A stretch of 8,499 nucleotides of DNA from Paracoccus sp. (in: a-proteobacteria) (GTDB lineage Bacteria; Pseudomonadota; Alphaproteobacteria; Rhodobacterales; Rhodobacteraceae). A model generated the notes under the pieces. That model was not told where the DNA came from and ran no database searches. It saw only the letters and a program-made list of their open reading frames with translations. A program made the translations under genes and the position numbers. The stretch lies in contig JAPSIP010000060.1 in NCBI GenBank assembly GCA_031178645.1, positions 1 through 8,499 on the forward strand. Reading direction: 5' to 3'. Positions 1 through 5,444 of this stretch are shown piece after piece. Each line of letters starts with the position of its first letter. The stretch's first letter is position 1.

Positions 1-447
1 TGTAAAGGTCAGGATGCGGCCTTCGGTGATCAACTGGGCGACGCCGCGCCCCATCGTCATCAGGATCAGGGTGGCGACAAAGGGCTGGATGCCCACGACC
101 GCCACAAGCGTTCCGTTCCACAGGCCGGCAAGCGCGCCGGCGCCCAGGGCCAGCAGCAGCGCAACCGGCAGCCCCCAGCCCGAGGCCACGGCGGATGCCG
201 CCACCGCCCCGCAGATCGCCATGATCGTGCCGACCGACAGGTCGATCCCGCGCGTGGCGATCACCAGGGTCATGCCGACGGCCAGCAGGGCCACGGGGGC
301 TGCGCGCTTCAGCACGTCGATGACCGGCCCGACCAGCCGGCCGTCGTTCATCTGGATGTCGAGGAAGCCCGGATAGAAGGCCGTCACCACCGCCACCAGG
401 GCGGCCAGGGCCATCAGTTGCGGGGCAAGGCGTTTCAGGAGGTCCAT
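1..447 (-). CDS. ytfT: YtfT-like sugar ABC transporter permease, N-terminal part (cut by window edge)
   Basis: Inner-membrane permease of a CUT2-type sugar ABC importer, working with the YtfQ-like binding protein and YtfR-like ATPase encoded just upstream. I translated the minus strand by hand: an open frame of 149 residues starts at the ATG at 447-445 and runs off the window at position 1. It begins MDLLKRLAPQLMALAALVAV, a first membrane segment, and then has the family-typical stretches DGRLVGPVIDVLKRAAPVAL (about 35-54), GMTLVIATRGIDLSVGTIMA (about 58-77), AGLWNG and IQPFVATLILM. These closely resemble E. coli YtfT as I remember it, though the N-terminus is shorter. The ATG overlaps the TGA of ytfR by one base (TGATG), and a GGAGG lies 7 bases upstream inside ytfR, so translation is probably coupled. 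The rest of the gene, and probably a yjfF-like second permease gene, should lie beyond position 1. Confidence 0.9.
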   Translation of the reverse strand, partial: MDLLKRLAPQLMALAALVAVVTAFYPGFLDIQMNDGRLVGPVIDVLKRAAPVALLAVGMTLVIATRGIDLSVGTIMAICGAVAASAVASGWGLPVALLLALGAGALAGLWNGTLVAVVGIQPFVATLILMTMGRGVAQLITEGRILTFT

Positions 448-1937
448 CACGCGGCCTCCGTGGCGGCAATGGCCTGCATGATGCGGCCGGGGGCGATCTC
501 GTCTCCGGTCAGTTCGGCGACGTGGCGGCGGTCGCGCAGCACGATCACGCGGTCGGACACAGCAATCAGTTCGTCGATCTCGCTGCTGATGACCAGAAGC
601 GACATGCCCTGGTCCACCAGTTGATGGATCAGGCGGACGATCTCGGCATGGGCGCCCACGTCGATGCCGCGCGTGGGTTCGTCCAAGATCAGGAAGCGCG
701 GGTTCATCGCCAGCCAGCGGGCCAGCACGACCTTCTGCTGGTTGCCCCCCGACAATTCGCCGATGCGCTTTTCCCGGCCCGAGGTGCGGATATCCAGCCG
801 CTTGATGTAATCGTCGGCCAGCCGGTTCTGTTCGGCGCGCGGTATGGGCCGCGCCCAACCGCGCCGGGCCTGAAGCCCCAGGATGATGTTCTCTCGGATC
901 GACAGGTCGGCGACGATGCCGTCGGTCTTGCGTTCCTCGGGGACGAAGCCGAAGCCTGCGGCGATGGCGCTGCGAGGGCTGCGCAGGTCCAGCGGCCCCT
1001 GCTGGTCGGTCGCGGTGCCGGAATGGGCATTGCGAAGCCCGAACAGCAGTTCGGCGGATTCGGTGCGACCCGATCCCAGAAGGCCCGCCAGGCCCACGAC
1101 CTCGCCCTGGCCCACGGCCAGGTCGAAGGGCTCGATGGTGCCGCGCCGCCCCAGGCCGCTGAAGTCCAGCATCGACGGGCGAGGGCCGCGCGCGATGGCC
1201 TCGTGCGTGGTCGCATCCTCCAGTTCCCGGCCCAGCATGTGTTCGATCAGGCGCACGCGGTCCAGGCTGGCGGTGTCGGCCGTGACAATCTTGCGGCCGT
1301 TGCGCAGGACGGTCACCCGGTCGGTCAGGTCGAAGACCTGGTCCAGGAAATGCGACACGAAGACGATCCCAAGGCCGCGTTCGCGCAGTGATCGCACCAC
1401 GTCGAAGACCATCCGCACCTCGGCCGCGTCAAGGCTGGCGGTGGGTTCGTCCAGGATCAGCACCTTGCCCGACAGGGCGACGGCGCGGGCAATGGCGATG
1501 ATCTGCTGGATCGCCACCGAATAGGTGCCCAGGTCGCGGTCCACGTCCAGATCCAGCCCGTATTCCGCCAGCATCGCGCGGGCCTGCCTGCGCATCGCGC
1601 GGCCATCGATCAGCCCGAACCTGCGCGGCTCGCGCCCGAACATCAGGTTCTGCGCCACGGTCAGGTTCGCCAGCAGGTTCACTTCCTGATAAACGGTCCC
1701 GATGCCCAGTTCCTGCGCATGGGCGGTGGATCGGGGGTCAATTTCAGTCCCGTCCAGCAGGACGGTGCCGCCATCGCGGCGATAGGCGCCGGTCAGGCAC
1801 TTGATCAGCGTGGACTTGCCGGCGCCGTTTTCGCCCAGAAGGGCGTGGACCTCGCCTGCGCGGAGGTCGAAATCGACCTCGTCAAGCGCGAGCGTGCCGG
1901 GAAAGGTCTTGGTCAGGGACCGGATGGTCAGCAGCAT
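447..1937 (-). CDS. ytfR: YtfR-like sugar ABC transporter ATP-binding protein (two ATPase domains)
   Basis: Cytoplasmic ATPase of 496 residues that powers the YtfQRT-type sugar importer; it carries two fused nucleotide-binding domains, as usual for CUT2 transporters. Domain 1 has Walker A GENGAGKST (35-43), a Q-loop in VYQEVNLL (82-89), a degenerate signature YSVAIQQ (139-145), Walker B VLILDEPTA (159-167) and the switch histidine in SH (195-196). Domain 2 has a degenerate Walker A GLLGSGRTE (285-293, Arg in place of Lys), a good signature LSGGNQQK (395-402) and Walker B FLILDEPTRG (415-424), with SSE where the switch histidine would be. Such asymmetry is normal in this family. Motifs such as TAHAQELGIGTVYQEVNLL match E. 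coli YtfR from memory. A longer frame reaches 2123 but overlaps ytfQ. The chosen ATG (1937-1935) gives the normal family N-terminus and follows a strong AAGGGAGG. That site lies in a strong predicted stem (1937-1995). The stop overlaps the ytfT start. Confidence 0.95.
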   Translation of the reverse strand: MLLTIRSLTKTFPGTLALDEVDFDLRAGEVHALLGENGAGKSTLIKCLTGAYRRDGGTVLLDGTEIDPRSTAHAQELGIGTVYQEVNLLANLTVAQNLMFGREPRRFGLIDGRAMRRQARAMLAEYGLDLDVDRDLGTYSVAIQQIIAIARAVALSGKVLILDEPTASLDAAEVRMVFDVVRSLRERGLGIVFVSHFLDQVFDLTDRVTVLRNGRKIVTADTASLDRVRLIEHMLGRELEDATTHEAIARGPRPSMLDFSGLGRRGTIEPFDLAVGQGEVVGLAGLLGSGRTESAELLFGLRNAHSGTATDQQGPLDLRSPRSAIAAGFGFVPEERKTDGIVADLSIRENIILGLQARRGWARPIPRAEQNRLADDYIKRLDIRTSGREKRIGELSGGNQQKVVLARWLAMNPRFLILDEPTRGIDVGAHAEIVRLIHQLVDQGMSLLVISSEIDELIAVSDRVIVLRDRRHVAELTGDEIAPGRIMQAIAATEAA

Positions 1938-1995
1938 GACGCCTCCCTTCGCGATGGATGCCGGGCCACGGGGGCGGCCCGGCGAAAGGGCGTCA
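1937..1995 (-). promoter_or_regulatory. Nested inverted repeat spanning the ytfQ-ytfR gap; likely mRNA stabiliser and mask of the ytfR ribosome-binding site
   Basis: Seen directly: an inner perfect 8-base inverted repeat, gccgggcc at 1960-1967 and ggcccggc at 1976-1983, with an 8-base loop. There is also an outer perfect 7-base repeat, tgacgcc at 1937-1943 and ggcgtca at 1989-1995. In the mRNA the outer arms run from the UGA stop of ytfQ to the A of the ytfR AUG. Between the two stems, CCCUUUC (1990-1984) can also pair, with a bulge or wobbles, with GAAGGG (1950-1945). The ytfR Shine-Dalgarno AAGGGAGG (1949-1942) would therefore be largely base-paired. Inference: the hairpin protects the upstream binding-protein message from 3' exonucleases and lowers ytfR initiation unless ribosomes finishing ytfQ open the stem, giving more binding protein than ATPase. 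No U-run follows, so it is not a typical terminator. Confidence 0.7.
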
Positions 1996-2952
1996 GTAGC
2001 CCAAGCCCTTGCGGCGCTCGTATTCGCCCGCCGGATCGTCAGCCTGGGTGAACAGCTTGGATTCGGTCTGGATGAACTTCGGCGGCATTGTGCCATCGGC
2101 CCAATAGGCTTCAAGCGCGTCAAAGGCGGGACCGGCCATGTTGGGCGTCAGCTCGACCGTGGCATTGGCCTCTCCGTCGGCCATGGCCTTGAAGATGTCC
2201 GGCACGGCGTCGATGGAGACGACCAGGATATCCTCGCCCGGCTTCAGGCCCGCTTCCTTGATGGCCTGGATCGCGCCAACCGCCATGTCGTCGTTATGGG
2301 CGTAAAGCGCGCAGATGTCCTTGCCGCCGTTTTCAGCCTGGATGAAGCTTTCCATCACTTCCTTGCCCAGGGCGCGGGTGAAGTCGCCGGTCTGGCTGCG
2401 GACGATGGACAGGTTGGCGTGGTCCTTGATCGCGTTCTCGAAGCCCGTCTTGCGGTCGATGGCGGGGCTTGATCCGGTCGTGCCCTGCAATTCGACGATG
2501 CGGCATTCGCGGTCGCCCACCTCGTTCACCAGCCATTCGCCGGCGACTTCGCCTTCATGGACCAGGTTCGAACCCACGGCGGTCAGGTAGAGGTCCTCGG
2601 AACTGTCCACCTGCCGGTCCAGCAGGACGACGGGGATCTCGGCCTCCTGGGCTTCCTGCAAGACCGAGTCCCAGCCGGTGGCCACGACCGGAGCCAGCAG
2701 GATCGCGTCCACGCCCTGGGCCACGAAGGACCGGATCGCGGCGATCTGGTTTTCCTGCTTCTGCTGCGCGTCCGAGAATTGCAACTGGATGCCGCGTTCC
2801 TCGGCCTGCTGCCGGGTCAGCGTGGTTTCCGCCGCCCGCCAGCCGGATTCCGAGCCGATCTGCGAAAAGCCAACGGTCTCGCCCTCGGCAAAGGCGCCGG
2901 TGGCCGTGACGGCCAGGAATGCTGCTGTGCCCAGCAGGGTCTTGATGGTCAT
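1993..2952 (-). CDS. ytfQ: YtfQ-like periplasmic sugar-binding protein of an ABC importer
   Basis: Exported substrate-binding protein of 319 residues, in the periplasmic binding protein / LacI family (Peripla_BP_4). It delivers sugar to the YtfRT transporter. A signal peptide MTIKTLLGTAAFLAVTATGAFA is followed by a probable AxA cleavage after residue 22. The mature protein shows the YtfQ hallmarks VGFSQIGSESGWRAAET (27-43), QQKQENQIAAIRSFVAQGVD (63-82), LAPVVATGWD, LLDR (110-113), VELQGT, SGD/TGDFTR (188-193), YAHNDDMAVGAIQAIKEAGL and NMAGPAFDALE. Its two cysteines (150 and 214) sit where I recall two cysteines in E. coli YtfQ. E. coli YtfQ binds galactofuranose, and related proteins in other proteobacteria serve L-arabinose uptake. 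The arabinose enzymes upstream make L-arabinose, perhaps as the furanose, the likely ligand here. A longer frame reaches 3186 but overlaps the dehydrogenase gene. This ATG sits behind GGGAGGAAAACC, a strong and unstructured ribosome-binding site. Hairpins flank the gene on both sides. Confidence 0.95.
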   Translation of the reverse strand: MTIKTLLGTAAFLAVTATGAFAEGETVGFSQIGSESGWRAAETTLTRQQAEERGIQLQFSDAQQKQENQIAAIRSFVAQGVDAILLAPVVATGWDSVLQEAQEAEIPVVLLDRQVDSSEDLYLTAVGSNLVHEGEVAGEWLVNEVGDRECRIVELQGTTGSSPAIDRKTGFENAIKDHANLSIVRSQTGDFTRALGKEVMESFIQAENGGKDICALYAHNDDMAVGAIQAIKEAGLKPGEDILVVSIDAVPDIFKAMADGEANATVELTPNMAGPAFDALEAYWADGTMPPKFIQTESKLFTQADDPAGEYERRKGLGY

Positions 2953-2971
2953 GGTTTTCCTCCCTCTTGAA

Positions 2972-2996
2972 ATCGCCCGGTCTCCTGCCGGGCAAT
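2972..2996 (-). promoter_or_regulatory. Hairpin between the semialdehyde dehydrogenase gene and ytfQ
   Basis: The core is a perfect 6-base inverted repeat, gcccgg at 2975-2980 and ccgggc at 2988-2993, with a 7-base loop. On the mRNA the stem extends by one G-U and two A-U pairs to about 9 pairs (2972-2996). It is followed by UUUC rather than a long U-run, so at most it is a weak attenuator. It ends well before the ytfQ Shine-Dalgarno GGGAGG, which stays open. A role in protecting the 5' end of a processed ytfQ message is possible but is an inference. Confidence 0.5.
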
Positions 2997-3001
2997 GGTT
3001 A

Positions 3002-3019
3002 CGGGGCCTAAAGGCCCCG
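3002..3019 (-). promoter_or_regulatory. Hairpin over the stop codon of the semialdehyde dehydrogenase gene
   Basis: A perfect 7-base inverted repeat with a 4-base loop, read on the mRNA as CGGGGCC-UUUA-GGCCCCG. The TAG stop codon (3010-3008) lies across the loop and the second arm. It is compact and GC-rich like a terminator stem, but no U-run follows, and the next gene is only 55 bases from the stop. It is therefore better read as an intercistronic processing or stability element, acting together with the second hairpin at 2972-2996. Confidence 0.55.
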
Positions 3020-4522
3020 CAAATCCTCGGGCAACAGTGCCTCGGGGATGTTCTGGTAGCTGACCGGGCGCAGGAAACGGCGGATCGCCATGGTTCCCAC
3101 GCTGGTCGCGCCAAAATTGGTCGATGCCGGATAAGGGCCGCCGTGGACCATCGCGTCCGCGACCTCGACCCCGGTGGGCCAGCCATTGGCCAGGATCCGG
3201 CCTGCCTTCTGCTCCAGGATCGGCATCAGCCGCCGCGCCAGGTCGGTGTCGCCGTCGTCCATGTGCAGCGTGGCAGTCAATTGGCCTTCCATCGCCAGCG
3301 CCACGTCCAGCATCTGCTGGTCGTCGGACACGGTGACGATGATCCCCAGCGGGCCGAACACTTCCTCGGCCAGGGTGTTGTCGCGCAGGAACTCCTCGGC
3401 CGTGGTCTTGTAGATCGACGGCAGGGCGTTGCGGCCCTCGCTGACGCCTTCGAAGATCGGGGTCGCGATCCCGGCGGCGCGGTTGGCGCCCGCGCGATAA
3501 GCCTCGGCGATGCCGTCGGTCAGCATGATCTGCGGCGTGGACTTGGCCACGATGTCGCCTGCCGCCTTGGCAAAGGCGTCGGCCAGCACACCCTTGGGCA
3601 TCACGATCATGCCGGGATTGGTGCAGAACTGCCCCGCACCCATCGTCAGGCTGCCCGACCAGCCCTCGGCCAGCTTGGCGCCGCGCGCGGCAAGCGCATG
3701 GGGCAGGACGAAGCCGGGGTTGATGCTGCCCAGTTCGCCGAAGAAGGGGATCGGCTCGTGCCGCGCGGCACACAGGTCGAACAGGGCGCGGCCGCCGCGC
3801 AGGCTGCCGGTGAAGCCCACGGCCTTGATCAGCGGGTGCTGCACAAGCGCCGCGCCGACCGCATGGCTGTCGCCGTGGATGAAGCTGAAGACGCCTGCCG
3901 GCATTCCCGTCGCCTGGATCGCGGCGTGGATGGCGTCGGCCACGATTTCCCCGGTGCCGGGATGGGCGGGGTGGCCCTTGACGACGACCGGGCAGCCTGC
4001 GGCAAGCGCCGAGGCCGTGTCGCCGCCCGCCGTGGAAAAGGCCAGCGGGAAGTTCGAGGCGCCGAAGACCGCAACCGGGCCGATGGGCCGCTGCATCAGC
4101 CGCAGGTCGGGGCGCGGCAGGGGCTGGCGGTCGGGCAGCGCCGGATCGACGCGGCGGTCGAGGTAGTCGCCCTTGCGGATATGGTCCGCGAACAGCCGCA
4201 ACTGGCCGGTCGTGCGGCCGCGTTCGCCCTGAAGCCGCCCCTCGGGGAGGCCGGTTTCCGCCGTGCCGATGGCGGTGATGGCATCAGCCCGCGCCTCGAT
4301 CTGGTCGGCGATGGCTTCAAGGAAACGCGCGCGTTCCTCGCGGGTGGTGGCGGCATAGACGACAAAGGCCTCCTCGGCGGCCTCGACGGCGCGGTTCACC
4401 AGATCGACGGTGCCGGCGCTGAAGTCATGGGGCGTGCCATGCGCGGGGGCGGATCGGAACGTCCCCTCGCCCGTCAGCCATTCGCCTGCGACCAGATGTT
4501 TGCCATGGGGGGTGAAGGTCAT
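3008..4522 (-). CDS. Alpha-ketoglutarate semialdehyde dehydrogenase (2,5-dioxovalerate dehydrogenase), aldehyde dehydrogenase family
   Basis: Cytoplasmic NAD(P)+-dependent enzyme of 504 residues that oxidises alpha-ketoglutarate semialdehyde to alpha-ketoglutarate (EC 1.2.1.26), the last step of oxidative pentose and sugar-acid breakdown. Aldehyde dehydrogenase signatures are all present: FGASNFPLAF (153-162, cofactor-site Asn157), VVVKGHPAHPG (Lys182), the FTGS loop (237-240), general base Glu263 in FFGELGSINP, catalytic Cys300 in GAGQFCTNPG, and EEVFGP (386-391). The N-terminal run ETGLPEGRLQGERGRTTGQL (89-108) and the SNFPLAFSTAGGDTASALAAGCPVVVK-type region point to the clade often called type III, rather than the shorter Azospirillum arabinose-pathway AraE type. 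The true substrate is inferred from the neighbouring arabinose genes. An upstream frame reaches 4699, but the ATG at 4522-4520 gives the expected MTFTPHGKHLVAGEW start. It lies 10 bases after the dehydrogenase stop, with GAGGA overlapping that stop. Confidence 0.9.
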   Translation of the reverse strand: MTFTPHGKHLVAGEWLTGEGTFRSAPAHGTPHDFSAGTVDLVNRAVEAAEEAFVVYAATTREERARFLEAIADQIEARADAITAIGTAETGLPEGRLQGERGRTTGQLRLFADHIRKGDYLDRRVDPALPDRQPLPRPDLRLMQRPIGPVAVFGASNFPLAFSTAGGDTASALAAGCPVVVKGHPAHPGTGEIVADAIHAAIQATGMPAGVFSFIHGDSHAVGAALVQHPLIKAVGFTGSLRGGRALFDLCAARHEPIPFFGELGSINPGFVLPHALAARGAKLAEGWSGSLTMGAGQFCTNPGMIVMPKGVLADAFAKAAGDIVAKSTPQIMLTDGIAEAYRAGANRAAGIATPIFEGVSEGRNALPSIYKTTAEEFLRDNTLAEEVFGPLGIIVTVSDDQQMLDVALAMEGQLTATLHMDDGDTDLARRLMPILEQKAGRILANGWPTGVEVADAMVHGGPYPASTNFGATSVGTMAIRRFLRPVSYQNIPEALLPEDLRGL

Positions 4523-4532
4523 TGCATTATCC

Positions 4533-5444
4533 TCAGAAATGGAAGTCCGCGACGGTATTCCGCCGCCCGAGGGTGAAGGCATCGGCCACCAGGACCATGG
4601 GCGCAAGGTCTGCGTCCGATTTTCCTTCGCCTGCCAGCTTTGCCATCCGTGCATAAAGCGCCGGATATTCACCCATGATGTCGTCGGCGCCCTGCACATG
4701 CCGTCCGTCGATTTCCAGCCGGTTGCCGCCCATGCGCAGCGCCATCATCCCCGCGTCTGTCCGGAACTCCATGTCCCAGGTCTGCGGGCCTTCCTGGCGG
4801 AAATCGAAATCCGCGCCGATCCCCTGACTGAACTGCAAGCGCGCGGCGATGGGGGCTTGGCGGTTCGCCGGGAAATCCAGGTCGGCCGACAGCAGGCGCA
4901 CCGGATCGGGCAGGATCGCGGTCAGAATCGACAGTGCGTTGATGCCGGGATCGAAGACGCCCATGCCACCCGCTTCGAAGATCCAATCCTGGCCGGGATG
5001 CCATTTGCGCACATCCTCGCGCCAGGTGATGCGGCCTTCGTGGACCGTCTTGCCTGCCAGCCAGTCCCGCGCCGCAGCCACCGCCATCGCCATGCGCGAA
5101 TGCCAGGTGGCGAAGATCGTGACGCCCTGCGCCTGCGCCAGATCGCACAGCGCATGAACCTCGGCCAGGGTCGCCCCAGGGGGCTTTTCCAGCATCAGGT
5201 GGCGCCCCGCGCGCAGCACCGCCTGCGCCGCCTCGAACCGCGGCACGGGCGGCAGGCAGAGGCTGACCACCGGGATGTCCGGCCGCGCGGCCAGCATGGC
5301 GTCGATATCGGTAAAGGCCTCGACCCCTTCGACGCTGCCGTTGCGGCTGACGGTCGCCGCCAGATCCCAGTCCGAGCTGGCATTCAGCGCCGGCACATGC
5401 TGGTCAAGTGCGATCTTCCCGATGCCGACAAGCGCGATCTTCAT
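4533..5444 (-). CDS. L-arabinose / D-galactose 1-dehydrogenase, Gfo/Idh/MocA family
   Basis: Cytoplasmic oxidoreductase of 303 residues that oxidises L-arabinose, and in relatives D-galactose, to the 1,4-lactone using NAD(P)+; it is the first step of the non-phosphorylating arabinose pathway. The N-terminal Rossmann motif is VGIGKIALDQHVPAL (6-20). The family motif EKPPGATL holds the catalytic Lys87. FATWHSR holds His115, WREDVRKWHPGQDWI (141-155) holds Trp148, and GVFDPGINALSIL (162-174) holds Asp165 and Asn169. From memory, these line up at a constant offset of four with Lys91, His119, Trp152, Asp169 and Asn173 of Azospirillum brasilense AraA. Ser33-Arg34 fall where that enzyme has its NADP-selecting Ser-Arg, so NADP use is likely. 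An in-frame start at 5582 would add 46 residues inside the dehydratase gene. The ATG at 5444-5442 gives the proper family start MKIALVGIGK and overlaps the dehydratase TGA by one base, which implies coupled translation. Confidence 0.93.
   Translation of the reverse strand: MKIALVGIGKIALDQHVPALNASSDWDLAATVSRNGSVEGVEAFTDIDAMLAARPDIPVVSLCLPPVPRFEAAQAVLRAGRHLMLEKPPGATLAEVHALCDLAQAQGVTIFATWHSRMAMAVAAARDWLAGKTVHEGRITWREDVRKWHPGQDWIFEAGGMGVFDPGINALSILTAILPDPVRLLSADLDFPANRQAPIAARLQFSQGIGADFDFRQEGPQTWDMEFRTDAGMMALRMGGNRLEIDGRHVQGADDIMGEYPALYARMAKLAGEGKSDADLAPMVLVADAFTLGRRNTVADFHF

Noticed and set aside
285..293. Apparent defects in YtfR domain 2 (residues 285-293: Walker A lysine replaced by arginine) and a degenerate domain 1 signature
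   Set aside because: These are normal features of CUT2 sugar-importer ATPases, where the two domains are asymmetric, so they are not evidence of decay. The coordinates given are protein residues of the gene at 447-1937.
522..1391. Plus-strand open frame of 289 codons opposite ytfR
   Set aside because: Antisense to ytfR, whose ATPase motifs are complete; the translation shows no motif.
1938..2123. N-terminal extension of ytfR upstream to 2123
   Set aside because: It would overlap the end of ytfQ and adds 62 residues with no resemblance to the family; the ATG at 1937 has a strong ribosome-binding site and the normal start.
2953..3007. Possible promoter before ytfQ
   Set aside because: The gap has only a loose TTG-like element and no convincing -10 box; most of it is taken up by hairpin arms and the ribosome-binding site. 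An internal promoter cannot be ruled out but is not supported.
2678..4576. Plus-strand open frame of 632 codons opposite the semialdehyde dehydrogenase and ytfQ genes
   Set aside because: It is antisense to strongly recognisable genes. Its translation is low-complexity, rich in Arg, Gly, Ala, His and Gln, with no family motif. Long antisense frames are expected where GC-rich third positions remove stop codons.
4523..4699. N-terminal extension of the semialdehyde dehydrogenase to 4699
   Set aside because: The added residues lie in the dehydrogenase gene read in another frame; the ATG at 4522 is preceded by GAGGA and gives the family-typical start.
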